This document shows positions 8,691 through 18,236 of a stretch of DNA of 64,000 nucleotides, piece after piece. Source of the DNA: Deltaproteobacteria bacterium (GTDB taxonomy: Bacteria > Desulfobacterota > DSM-4660 > Desulfatiglandales > HGW-15). The notes beneath the pieces are model-generated. The model saw only the letters and a program-made list of their open reading frames with translations. It was not told the DNA's origin and did no database searches. The stretch covers positions 18,703 through 82,702 of the forward strand of contig JAFGFM010000092.1 in assembly GCA_016931115.1 (NCBI GenBank). Direction: 5' to 3'. The translations under genes and the position numbers were made by a program. Positions within the stretch are counted from its first letter, which is position 1; each line of letters opens with the position of its first letter.

Positions 8691-8710
8691 GACCAGTTGC
8701 GACCAGTTGC
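8691..8710. repeat. Tandem 10-bp repeat upstream of the ParB-methylase gene
   Basis: GACCAGTTGC occurs twice with no gap. It lies about 130 nt upstream of the ParB-domain gene start, in the 190-nt space after brxL. It may be an operator half-site pair or chance duplication. Confidence 0.4.
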
Positions 8711-8749
8711 TTTTACCTATGCTTTTTTCCTTAAAAAAAATATTTTCAC

Positions 8750-10804
8750 TTATTCAACTCCCAATGCCTTAAATACCGCGTCTTTTGGGTCTGCATAAAA
8801 GCTTGTTTGAAATTTAGCGAAGAGCTCACCCGGTATACTTGGTATGCCTCCCACACTTGCCATTGGGAGTAATATCCTTTTTGCCCCAGAGTCAAAAGCC
8901 ACCTGAAGTGTTTCAGCCAGGTTTTGAACCGGTACAATGTTACCCCCCAGGCTCATACTCCCAAGCACTGCTATTTGAGATTGAACTGATTTAGCCATTA
9001 ATGAGGAACAAAGAGCTACAAAGGCAGCGAGGGTCATTGCATTTGTCGGCCCGGTATTGTGGAGTTCAACAACATGAAGATGGTAATTATGATCTCCTGT
9101 TTTTGCTGATGCACTTATACCTGATGCGTTTGCCTTAAAATAATCAAACCCCACCTTAACCGCTTCCTTTGCAGAGCTTACACTGCCGAAACCTGATAAT
9201 GTCAATGACCCATTGCCCGGTGTTATCTGAGTTTCCAGCCTGTATAAACCTAGATGGTTGCTATTCCCTGTTGCCACTGTATGTAATACTCCGGGGTTTA
9301 ATGGCCCTGCCGGAATTAGCGAACTGCCTCCCTGTTCAGGCACGCTGATGAATTTCTCTTCCATATTCTCCTGGTCAATGTAAGAGAAATGCACATCATA
9401 AAATTCCATACCACCTATTTTTTTAAGCTGTTCTTTAACCCGCCGTCGTGTCTCCAGCGCATATTCGAGGCAGCGCCTGACAGCATCCTTATCATAATCT
9501 TCACCTGGATAAAGCAGTTTTAAAAGCCCTGAGACCGTGTGTTTTACTGCGATTGTATCCCTTTGGTTCAGATCCCGTCCCAGCTTGAAATATCTGTTTA
9601 TAGCATCAGCAAAATTTCTCTTACGCATCTCCCTCAGATATTCTGCGAGGTAATCTACTATAAGCCCATATTGATTGGTGAAAAATTCAGGTCTCATTTT
9701 AGGGATTTCCCAGCCTGGGATATAGGCATGAAACCTGTCAAAAAAAGCTGAATCAATCATTGCTTCAGGGAAAGGCGCTAACAGGTGACTTGTTTTTACC
9801 AGCGTGTCCACAGGCTGATTAAGGTTACCGACAAATACCATTGAGGCATAGGCATTTACCATTTCACGGCCACGGGCAAAGGAGCCTGAAGCCATGTAAT
9901 CCTTCATTATCTGTACACCATCATTTTCTTTAAATGAAATGCCGGCCACTTCATCAAAAGCAACAACATCCCAGAGACCTACAAGCCCTACAGTCCGGTT
10001 ACTCAGGTTATAAAAAAGATTTGCTACAGTTGTTTTTCCTCCTGAAATCAGGATGCTGTTTGGACTTATCTCCTTATATATATGACTCTTACCTGTGCCA
10101 CGCGGCCCAAGTTCGCAGACGTTAAAATTATTTTCCACAAGAGGAATAAGGCGCGTAAGAAGATGCCACTTTACCCGCTCTGAAAACTGGGTAGGCTCAA
10201 GCCCTGATGAACGTAAAAGTACATCCAGCCACTGAGATTCATTAAAATTTTTCCTTCCTTCAAAGAGTTCATTCATATCCATATTTGGCATCTTGATCGG
10301 CTTCAGGTCCCTTATTAAAAATGGAGATCCTTTCTGTCCTTCCTCATAGAAGTATTCCATTGTGATAATAGACCATATCCCACCAGCCAGGAGTTTTTCA
10401 TACTGCCTTACAACATTCGTGGCTATCTCTACACCCTTTGTGCCAAGGTTTGAAAGCAGTGCCTCATATACATCTCTTTTCTCATTCAGTTTTACAGTAG
10501 CCTTATCAATAATTTTAAGAGTCCCGCGTTCCCTGATGATGGATTTTACCTTTTCAGCTTCATCAGGTCGCACATAGTTCTCTGCAAGTATCCGTTTAAC
10601 AGTTTTTAAACCATCCTGGATTATTGATTCATCATTCGATGCACAGTGTTGCCCTAGAAGGTATTCAAGAACGTATACCGGCACATTTGCGCCTTCCTTA
10701 ACAAGCTTTGTCAGGTCTTTTCTTACTACTCTACCTGCAAAATATTTGTTAAGAAGATCATCCAGGCTGCTGTCCATTACCATTGTTTCATTATTGGAAG
10801 TCAT
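8750..10804 (-). CDS. brxL: BREX Lon-protease-like ATPase BrxL
   Basis: 684-residue BrxL of type I BREX, an AAA+ DNA-associated ring protein with a C-terminal Lon-like domain. The start of the family is recognisable (SSLDDLLNKYFAGRVVRKDLTK, residues 12-33). Walker A is GPRGTGKSHIYK from residue 233, followed by Walker B-like VVAFDEVAGI. The Lon-like domain is near 560-684 and ends LPMASVGGIPSIPGELF. At the place where Lon has GPSAG I read GPTNAM, so a normal Ser-Lys dyad is not apparent. The ATG overlaps the pglZ end by 14 nt; Met8 or Met10 are alternative starts. It looks intact. Confidence 0.92.
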   Translation of the reverse strand: MTSNNETMVMDSSLDDLLNKYFAGRVVRKDLTKLVKEGANVPVYVLEYLLGQHCASNDESIIQDGLKTVKRILAENYVRPDEAEKVKSIIRERGTLKIIDKATVKLNEKRDVYEALLSNLGTKGVEIATNVVRQYEKLLAGGIWSIITMEYFYEEGQKGSPFLIRDLKPIKMPNMDMNELFEGRKNFNESQWLDVLLRSSGLEPTQFSERVKWHLLTRLIPLVENNFNVCELGPRGTGKSHIYKEISPNSILISGGKTTVANLFYNLSNRTVGLVGLWDVVAFDEVAGISFKENDGVQIMKDYMASGSFARGREMVNAYASMVFVGNLNQPVDTLVKTSHLLAPFPEAMIDSAFFDRFHAYIPGWEIPKMRPEFFTNQYGLIVDYLAEYLREMRKRNFADAINRYFKLGRDLNQRDTIAVKHTVSGLLKLLYPGEDYDKDAVRRCLEYALETRRRVKEQLKKIGGMEFYDVHFSYIDQENMEEKFISVPEQGGSSLIPAGPLNPGVLHTVATGNSNHLGLYRLETQITPGNGSLTLSGFGSVSSAKEAVKVGFDYFKANASGISASAKTGDHNYHLHVVELHNTGPTNAMTLAAFVALCSSLMAKSVQSQIAVLGSMSLGGNIVPVQNLAETLQVAFDSGAKRILLPMASVGGIPSIPGELFAKFQTSFYADPKDAVFKALGVE

Positions 10805-13430
10805 CGTTAAATGCCCTGTCTATTATGATGTTTCTACTCTCCTGCTCAATGCCTGTCTCGGCATCTCTCAGGATAAGACGATACTGCCTGTTTTTATCAT
10901 ACTTTCGGTTCTGCAGAACAAGCATTACTGTCTTTTTACGATCATCTATCTTATCTGACACGCTTTCAAACTTTACTGATTCGATATTTGTGACCGGCTC
11001 CTCAGCGTCATAGATCGCGATTTTTAAGGTAACCGGTTTTACCCTGTCGCTTACCGACTCCATCTGAATAATGTCAAATTTGTGTCTTGATGTTGTAATC
11101 TTATGGATTGTGCCAAGGACATGAACTGTTACAGGCTTTACCTTTGTTTTATCAACTGATTTATCCTTAATATGCCGAACAGTTATAACTGGGACAACAA
11201 CTTCCTGGGGCATTGCTCCCCCATGAATAAACCTTGCCCCTCCAACAAAATGGAAGCGGTTTAACCCCTTTGGTATCCAGAACTCCATTCCACCTTCAGC
11301 GCCTGCGGTTATAGCTGTTGATCCATGCCATACCGTGTCATTATCTCCAAGTTCATAACCAACAAGGTAACGTTTTTTGGCATTGATAACCCTCAAAGGC
11401 TTCTCAATAATAGTTGTTTTTTCAGGTTCACCGGGGTCTGTTTCAGTATATAAAAAGCCGTGGTCAGAAGTTATGATAACATGGTTTCCATTCAGGTTAT
11501 TGATAACATGTGAGACAAGCCCTGCCAGTTCATTTATTGTCTGTCTAACAGCACTGAATGTCTTTCCTTCGCTTGTAGCCTTATCCCCTGTTTCATCAAT
11601 AACATTATGATAAATATATATGATTCTTTTATCTTTTATAAGCTCCCGCCCCTCTTCCTTTTTCATCTCAATAAGTTCAGAAGCCCTTACAGCTATTCCA
11701 TCCACTGAAGCAAGTATCTGGTTTCGCTGTTCAAACCAAGCACATGCCTTTTCATCAACAAAAATCTCCCCATTTTCTTTATACTTCAGTTTTGTATGTG
11801 GCAATAAGGCAGCCATTCCCAGGGCGGTGTAAGAAGGGAGAACCCCGAGCATTGAACTTATTTCTGCTTCAAATCGATATTTCCCATTCAATTCGATTTT
11901 AAGTTCATCCGCCGCCTCATACCGAAGGGCATCACTTATAATGACAAAGCTTCGCCTTCTTTCCGCCTCAGCCAGTCTGGATTCCACATGTTTATTGAAG
12001 AACTCTGTTTGATTAATGACACCATTGACCTTCCATGTTGATAAAAGTCTATGGCTGCCTTTCGGATCAACCATCTTTCCCCAAGCCGCGGCAAGACCCT
12101 GAAGAAACCAGTTTACATAGCAGGCATCCATATATTCCTTCAGATTTTTAAGCACATCCCAGCTCAAGGTTTCAATCACATCTGTCTGTTCACAGAACTG
12201 CCTGTAGAGTTGATCAAACAGATACAGGTTATTTTCATAGGCCTTATATCCATCCTCTGTAGTCTCAAAATCAATCCCATTTGAATATTGCCTTTTAAGT
12301 GCTAAAAATTCCGCGGTCTTTAAAATTGCCTCATACACGGAGTAAAAGCCTTTTCTTGGTGTGTAAACAGATGAAGGGATATTACATGATGCCCAGTGTC
12401 CGGCCTGTCTATGTCTCACGATTGACTTTATGTCTTCTATCTTTATGAGATCAGGATCTAATATGACCCTGTCTCTTAATGACTTGGCAATATGCTTTTC
12501 CAACACCTGGAATGTCATAACATCCATCAGGTCTTCCAACTCTCTCTCATAGACCTGATCTTCAAGCCTAAAAAAATCTGCCACTATGCCGGACAGGCAG
12601 TCATAACTTATTCCTTTTGTAGTGCTATCCCTCCACTGTGCAAGGCAGACAACTGCATTATTCCTTCCTGCCTGCGGTAAAACCAGGTGACTCAATGAAA
12701 CTGGGATAATGCCCCTGCAATGTTGCGCAAAGTCTGTCACCATCAAACGTATCAGAAAATTTTTCAGGCATGGAGTTTCTTCAGAATACCCGAACATGGT
12801 TTTGGCCATCTGCCAGAACGCTTTATCCAGATCGAATTTTTCGACATTTGTCCAGGTTTCCGGAGGTGTATCAAGATCAACCTCAGCGGAATTATTTACC
12901 TCGGTGTATGAATGGAATATGGTGCGTATGATATTAAACCATTCATCATGTTCAGCCTTTGCCACCACTGAGATCATTTTGCGATCAAGATCAATATCGT
13001 CATCATCAGGGGATGTAATCTGTATGAGTTTCTGTAGCCTGTGTTTATTATCAAAAAATTTTCTGCGTGATGCTATATGGTCTCTCAGATGTTGTTTGGT
13101 GAGTTTTAGCTGGTCAAGTATAATAGACGCCCTGTCCGCCCTGAAACTCCGGCTGTAAAGCCTGATATCCAGAAGCCAGTCATCTTCAAAATCCGGTTCT
13201 TCAGCGGTAGAATAAATAATATACCTGCCGACAGAGTCTTCATGCTCAAGCAGTACCTTTGTTTTGAAAGAACCCTCCTGGTCGACCTTGATTACCCTAA
13301 CACCTTCAGGAAGTTCAAGAAGAGAGAGTATTATAGCAAACTCATTGTCAGGGTCATTCCAGAAGACAATGCGATGGCCTTCTTCATCAAAGATTCGAGC
13401 CAGGGCTTTTTCTATTTGTGTATTATCCAT
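10791..13430 (-). CDS. pglZ: BREX protein PglZ (alkaline-phosphatase fold)
   Basis: 879-residue PglZ, the alkaline phosphatase/phosphodiesterase-fold core component of BREX, of the long type I form. The metal-binding strands of the fold are visible as VIISDALRYEAADEL near residue 495 and VIITSDHGFLYTE near 650. The N-terminus (MDNTQIEKALARIFDEEGHRIVFWNDPDNEF) is typical of the family. It lies between pglX and brxL, overlapping brxL by 14 nt. No interruption is visible. In BREX, PglZ is needed for both methylation and phage restriction; its biochemical substrate is not settled. Confidence 0.93.
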   Translation of the reverse strand: MDNTQIEKALARIFDEEGHRIVFWNDPDNEFAIILSLLELPEGVRVIKVDQEGSFKTKVLLEHEDSVGRYIIYSTAEEPDFEDDWLLDIRLYSRSFRADRASIILDQLKLTKQHLRDHIASRRKFFDNKHRLQKLIQITSPDDDDIDLDRKMISVVAKAEHDEWFNIIRTIFHSYTEVNNSAEVDLDTPPETWTNVEKFDLDKAFWQMAKTMFGYSEETPCLKNFLIRLMVTDFAQHCRGIIPVSLSHLVLPQAGRNNAVVCLAQWRDSTTKGISYDCLSGIVADFFRLEDQVYERELEDLMDVMTFQVLEKHIAKSLRDRVILDPDLIKIEDIKSIVRHRQAGHWASCNIPSSVYTPRKGFYSVYEAILKTAEFLALKRQYSNGIDFETTEDGYKAYENNLYLFDQLYRQFCEQTDVIETLSWDVLKNLKEYMDACYVNWFLQGLAAAWGKMVDPKGSHRLLSTWKVNGVINQTEFFNKHVESRLAEAERRRSFVIISDALRYEAADELKIELNGKYRFEAEISSMLGVLPSYTALGMAALLPHTKLKYKENGEIFVDEKACAWFEQRNQILASVDGIAVRASELIEMKKEEGRELIKDKRIIYIYHNVIDETGDKATSEGKTFSAVRQTINELAGLVSHVINNLNGNHVIITSDHGFLYTETDPGEPEKTTIIEKPLRVINAKKRYLVGYELGDNDTVWHGSTAITAGAEGGMEFWIPKGLNRFHFVGGARFIHGGAMPQEVVVPVITVRHIKDKSVDKTKVKPVTVHVLGTIHKITTSRHKFDIIQMESVSDRVKPVTLKIAIYDAEEPVTNIESVKFESVSDKIDDRKKTVMLVLQNRKYDKNRQYRLILRDAETGIEQESRNIIIDRAFNDDFQ

Positions 13431-13444
13431 TTTAAATACCGCTT

Positions 13445-13480
13445 TTAACCACGAATTACACGAAACACACGAATGTTAAA
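13445..13480. repeat. CACGAAT-type degenerate repeat between pglX and pglZ
   Basis: The short pglX-pglZ gap contains a degenerate tandem with three CACGAA units (ACCACGAATTACACGAAAC, then ACACGAATG). The same words occur in inverse orientation near 19780-19795 (between brxC and rloA) and inside pglX near 17283-17314. It appears to be a copy of a dispersed low-complexity repeat. Confidence 0.55.
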
Positions 13481-14332
13481 TAAAAACAAAACATATTTTT
13501 TCTCTTTTAATTCATGAATTACTCATCAGTTTTTCCTGTTACAGCCTTTACCTCTGCAAGCAGGTCACCGAATTTTGCGTAATTGACCTTAACCCCATCA
13601 TCCAGATCAAGGCTTATCCTCATGTCTGCAAAATGATGCAACTTTTCATCAAAGGCCTGAAGTTCCACCCTCTGTTTTACAAGCTTCTGCTTTTCCTTTT
13701 CCAGCTTTCGTTTGAAGGCGGTAGAAGAGGCCGCTTCAATATCGCCTTCCAGTTGATCTATCCGGGCATTGATTTTACCCTGTAAAGGGATGACATACTC
13801 TGTCCGTATCCTGGCGAGTGTACTCTCATTATACCTGTGCAGATAGACAAGACATTGAAATGCCCGCTCTTTACCACTTGTAAAAAGCCAGTATATAGGC
13901 CGCTTTTTGTACATAGTCAGGTGATGTTTATAAAATCCCGTGCTCATATGCCGCCTTAAAGTCTCCCTGGCAGTTTCATCCTGCTTTGGTTCAAGTGCGT
14001 CTGCAATAAAGCGTAAGTTTTCTTCCAGGTACGCCTTTGGCCATGCAATACTAATAAATTCTATGAACCGGTTAACCGCGTCATCATTAAACCAGTCAAT
14101 GTCAGTTATAGGTATAATGCCATCTTCATCAGGAAAGAATCTTGGTTCGGACGAATTATTCCGGTGTTTTTCCTGATAGATCTTATCAAAATCCACATTA
14201 CCACTATTAGCATAGATAAGCCCAGGCGCATCCATAGAATACCTACCCATTATACATCCGACTGTGTATGATATCAGCTCCTTCATGGTGTCTGCCAGCA
14301 GCCTGGCCTCCAGATCATCGTCCACTGGAAAC

Positions 14333-14366
14333 TCTCTGGTCCCTGGCCCCTGGTCCCTAGCCCCTG
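14333..14366. repeat. In-frame CCCTGGYCC-type repeat inside pglX
   Basis: The plus strand carries three or four degenerate CCCTGG/CCCTAG units separated by YCC. In PglX it encodes the low-complexity SSGARDQGPGTREF segment, just after a conserved-looking RYGKKVVL stretch. Length and frame are kept, so the segment reads as a neutral insertion. The composition matches the repeats at the edges of the 16345-16775 cassette and the 2550-2667 patch. Confidence 0.55.
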
Positions 14367-16344
14367 AAGAAAGCACCACTTTCTTTCCGTAGCGATAATA
14401 TGGATTACACGTAAGGGTTATTTCATTAAGCCGCACCTCGGGCGTTAGTTCATCCTGTAGATTATAGGCTACGATAAAGACGCGGTTATTCTCTTCCTCT
14501 AGTCTCTTCATTTCCAGCGTAACCTCCCGCCAATGCATATGGAGCATCTGGTAAGAGGCTACTAGAGTTGACTGAGGGCAATCGGATTTAATCAATGGAT
14601 GATAGGAAAAGCCCCAAGAAGTCTCGTATGAATCCCAAACTTTATGTGTAATGTTTTCGGCCTTAGAAGCTAATGAAATTATTTTTTCTTCAGAACACCA
14701 TAATAGAGGCATATTACTAACATTTCCTGGATTGTTTGCAACGGTTGGATTAATTACAAGCATCAAATAATGAACCAATTTACTATTCATGAATCCTAAC
14801 AAGTATTTTAGCTTCGAATCATCAGATTCTGGTATTGTAGGGCCATTAACATTTAGTACACTACCACATGGAAGATAACGTACATTGAACGTTGTCATGT
14901 TTAACAAAGTCCACGTTATTCCTGGTTTAAAAAAGTATTCATAATTGAATACTCGTCTACTCCATGATTTTGTATTTGGATCTCTTGGATTGTTAACAAC
15001 CCAATGCTTGATCTCAACACCATCATTTTCCCAATTTATAACTTGGTTACAATGACCAAACCACCGATCTCCAATACCACCCTTATTGTATGGGAACCAT
15101 TTTTTACTGGATGTTTTCGCATCTAGACTCGAACTGCACCCAGGTTCAAACTTATCAAGCGAAGGTTCATACCACTGACGTAAAAATCTTGCATCATCGC
15201 CTGTTGTCATTCCAGTTTTTGGAGAAAATTGTTTGCCAAGAGTGCCACTATTTTTAAATAAATTAAGAATACTCATACCAAGCCAATATGCAATTGGATA
15301 TCCAGGAATATTCAAATATTCACTTTGCTTGAAAGTGAAATGGCCATGTTTGCGATCTAAGAATAATTTTTCAATCAAGTCTGGGGACCTAACTTCAACC
15401 AGTTTTTCGAATAATCGGCGATATACAGCTATTGAACTATCTCTTGGTGTATTGTTTAGAAATACAAATGCAACCGTTCCAAAATCTGACCCAAAAATTC
15501 CTCGTCCAAGATGGATTAAAGAAGAGAAAGATTGTGATTTTATTAGTTTAAGGCGAAGCTTCTCAAATGAAGATAAAAACATCCAAGAAGGAAGGTTAAT
15601 CATCCCCCAAAAACCACCAGAAGTCGTCAGTTCTGTGGCTCTTTCCATAAAGCATGCTAATAGATCAGCTTTGCTATCTGAATAATTTATTTTCAACCAA
15701 GCTCCTAGATTAGCATTCATACCACCACTCCCCATATAGGGTGGATTAGTAATTACTACATGGTATTTGGGGCAAAGATAATCAGACTGTTTAAGTACTT
15801 TAATTACCTTATTATGGGTTTTTGAAAGGAAAAGATCTCCAGCAATACCCTTTACCTTAAGGCGGGTCGCAATACCTTCGATATCCTTCAGGGCTGGTTG
15901 TATTAAGGAGCCAAAATTATCTGCCTCTTCAAACTGGCGCAATGTCGTCTGGAACTGGGTTGTAAAAAGGTCTCTGCCAACCTTGTCCATATATGTTTCT
16001 ATCTCATCTTCTGAGAATTTTACATTTTCTAACACACATATATTTGGTTCGATGGGTTTAAAATCTGAATTTCTTCTCTGAATAAAACGCCTGTCTCTTT
16101 CACGCGCTTTCATGATAAGGGAGAAGGCAGCCAGTTCTCCGGCACGTTCGTCTATTTCAATACCATAGAGATTATTTTCAAAAATCTTCTGCGGAATTTC
16201 ATTGGCTTTATAACCCATTTCTTCATAAATGGAATACAAAAGATCAAAGGCATAGACTAGCATGTGGCCGCTTCCGCAGGCGGGATCACAAATTTTGATA
16301 TCCTCGGGTCTTTTGATGCGGAGGAAGTCCTCTTCGCTTGTAGT

Positions 16345-16775
16345 TGCGGAGGAGTTAGGGGTTAGGGGACAGGGGTTAGTCTTGATCTGAGAGCTCCCAG
16401 CATTTTGGAGATTTCTTTGAGTAGGGAGAGCATTTCCTGCGTTTGTTTCAGAGCAATATATTGCAGCCGCTGGGCGATTAGAATTTGCGTTTCCACTTCT
16501 GCCTTGGAGCCCTGTGCTATCGATAGAAAGTTCCTGAACTCCGCTGTCGAGTTGCGAGCGTGTCCCTCCGCTATATTGGATGGAATTGACACTGCCGCCC
16601 TGCGAATTTGATTGGTCAAACCGTAAAGCTCCTCCTTGGGAAACTTCTTGGTTGCTTGATATACAATCTCCACGAGATCCATTGCTTTCTGCCAAACGAT
16701 CAGATCCTGATAACTCTTCACTTCCATTATTGCCTCCGATTGTTTTACTAACCCCTGATTCCTGATCCCTGAAGT
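16345..16775 (-). mobile_element. Small insertion cassette in pglX with 11-bp inverted repeats
   Basis: Flanking the four-helix-bundle gene are CAGGGGTTAGT (16370-16380) and its perfect complement ACTAACCCCTG (16747-16757). Both sit in longer degenerate runs of CCCCTRAY/CCTGATY units (16351-16380 and 16747-16774). These runs mark where PglX homology stops on one side (after MEYYIRPD) and restarts on the other (EEDFLRIK). No transposase is encoded. Edges are given to about 10 nt. It is probably a repeat-bounded, non-autonomous element. Confidence 0.6.
16362..16727 (-). CDS. Four-helix-bundle protein (S23/23S rRNA IVS family)
   Basis: 121-residue protein of the four-helix-bundle family first found in 23S rRNA intervening sequences and also related to the Avd accessory proteins of diversity-generating retroelements. 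Family hallmarks are visible: SYQDLIVWQKAMDLVEIVY at the N-terminus, then LTNQIRRAAVSIPSNIAEGHAR and an AEFRNFLSIAQGSKAEVETQ helix. The start ATG at 16727 has its own GGAGG 6 nt upstream. The stop TAA lies within the right-hand repeat. It is in frame with the PglX N-terminal part, so a PglX-N/four-helix fusion of 423 residues is also open. No reverse transcriptase is nearby. Function of stand-alone members is unknown. Confidence 0.88.
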   Translation of the reverse strand: MEVKSYQDLIVWQKAMDLVEIVYQATKKFPKEELYGLTNQIRRAAVSIPSNIAEGHARNSTAEFRNFLSIAQGSKAEVETQILIAQRLQYIALKQTQEMLSLLKEISKMLGALRSRLTPVP

Positions 16776-17282
16776 ATCTGGTCGAATATAATACTCCATA
16801 CGGTCAATCAATCGGGAATTCGGCCGATTGAGCATCCAGAGCCGTCCCAAAGAATTCTCAACCAGATACTTCACTATCCAGTGTGGTGTAAAAAGCTGAG
16901 TGGCGGCAGGGATATTTTCAGGAGTTATTTTCATATTATTCTTCAGTCCCTCAAAAACTGCATCCTTCTTCTCTGAAATATAAAACTGGTATAACCAGCC
17001 TATTATCTCAACCTCCTGCCAGTCATCTTCAGGGATCTCACTCACAAGCCTTCTTATCATGGAGTCGGAATGTAGGAGATTATCTGGCAGTAAAAGCTCT
17101 GTCTCATCATTTACCTTTTCAAACAAGAATGGCATGGCATCATTCAGGGCGTTGCACTGGGCTATAAGAAGCATTTTATACAGCTCTGCTTCCTTTGACC
17201 CCTCCATCTTTAATTCAATAACCTTTTCCCTGTCCAGCCCCGGTAGATCCACATGCTCCGCATGTTTTAAGATATCAGGAAT

Positions 17283-17314
17283 ATTATTCGTATCATTCGT
17301 GTTATCTGTGGTTG
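17283..17314. repeat. ATTCGTG-type repeat inside pglX coding sequence
   Basis: On the minus strand the unit reads AACCACAGATAACACGAATG followed by ATACGAATAAT. It encodes the Asn/Thr/Asp-rich stretch STTDNTNDTNNIPD between HGFLEHGYRVL and ILKHAEHVDLPGL of PglX. It matches the CACGAAT repeats at 13445-13480 and 19780-19795. Frame is preserved, so it is an in-frame insertion of a dispersed repeat. Confidence 0.55.
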
Positions 17315-17645
17315 AAAGGACTCTGTAGCCATGCTCCAGAAACCCATGAATCTCCATATACCGGATAGCCACAAACCGGTTAAACCAGGTATAAGCCATG
17401 GCCTCCATTACCTGATCAAAACCTTTATTCTTTATCCTCTCTTCAAGCTTTTTGCGTTTTGATGCAACACAAATGGGAAATGGCTTATCACCTATAATGG
17501 CAATATCGCCCTTTTCAATAACTGGAGTAATATTTTCTTTCGTAAGGCCGTAATATGCCGCTCGGTCTGTTATGGCCTGTATAAATTCACGACGTGCCCT
17601 GGGGGCATATGATTTGAGTTTATTTCTGTTCATATGCTATTTGGA

Positions 17646-18236
17646 TTATCCCATCAACTTTTTAACAAGTCTATAAACAGTTGAACCATTTGTCCTGGGC
17701 CAGTCTTCACATGGAGGAGTATCCTTGGCCTCTGCTCGATCGATTGCATCCTGTATGCCCGGTTGAATTTTATGCACTTCCAGATGCCCCTTTTCAAATT
17801 GCGGCAGATGCCGTTTAAGCCGTTGTGTGCAATCCTTTGACCCGGATACCCCCTTTCCATCTTCAAAATGGAGTAAGAGCCAATATTCAAACTGGGGATT
17901 ACTTACTGAAAGGTTATAGTGCGACACTCCGCAACCGAGGAATACTTCTTCCAATTGTTCTTCATCCCACTGATCCCGATCTATAACCAGCCATACCTCA
18001 TCCTCTTTTTTAAGCCCTTTTTCATCTACGAATTTCTTTGCTCTTCTAAGGGTATGCAGAGGAGAACTTTTATGTTTTATGGCCGGAAGCAGTTTTATGT
18101 GTATTGTGGTTTGAAGACTATTGAATATTCCAAAATATATAGGCTCTGTTCTTGCTCCTTCCGTTGCAATAAGAAAAAGCTTGCGATAATGAAGAGCAGC
18201 TTTTGGTCGTTTGAAAATCCGCTTTCTACCTGGCAT
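17646..18236 (-). CDS. rloB: RloB-like Toprim-type effector
   Basis: 196-residue RloB-family protein (named for restriction-linked ORFs in type I R-M loci). A Toprim-like acidic signature is visible: Glu26 in FLIATEGARTEPIYF, and Asp86/Asp88 in VWLVIDRDQWDE. Toprim domains bind metal for DNA or RNA cleavage, so a nuclease role is plausible but not shown. Its ATG overlaps the rloA stop (TGATG), so the pair is coupled. It ends 12 nt before pglX. The rloA-rloB pair is not a core BREX gene set and appears to be a passenger defence module. No interruption is seen. Confidence 0.82.
   Translation of the reverse strand: MPGRKRIFKRPKAALHYRKLFLIATEGARTEPIYFGIFNSLQTTIHIKLLPAIKHKSSPLHTLRRAKKFVDEKGLKKEDEVWLVIDRDQWDEEQLEEVFLGCGVSHYNLSVSNPQFEYWLLLHFEDGKGVSGSKDCTQRLKRHLPQFEKGHLEVHKIQPGIQDAIDRAEAKDTPPCEDWPRTNGSTVYRLVKKLMG

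Larger units (their letters stand above)
13519..17633 (-). pseudogene. pglX: BREX adenine methyltransferase PglX, split by an inserted cassette
   Basis: PglX is the site-specific m6A methyltransferase of BREX. The N-terminal domain (17633 to about 16770; begins MNRNKLKSYAPRARREF, ends RLIDRMEYYIRPD) and the catalytic/recognition part (about 16350-13519; resumes at EEDFLRIKRPEDIKICDPACGSG) are in different frames. They are separated by about 420 nt holding a four-helix-bundle gene. Motif I DPACGSGHM and motif IV NPPYMGSGG lie in the second part, followed by a target-recognition region and a coiled-coil end. The two frames overlap, both open, over 16362-16695, so one -1 shift would join them. 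Without it no full-length PglX can be made. Two extra low-complexity insertions lie in its coding sequence (17283-17314 and 14333-14366). Confidence 0.87.

Noticed and set aside
16362-16727. Diversity-generating retroelement (Avd-like four-helix bundle)
   Set aside because: There is no reverse transcriptase and no template/variable repeat pair nearby; stand-alone S23/IVS-type protein is simpler.
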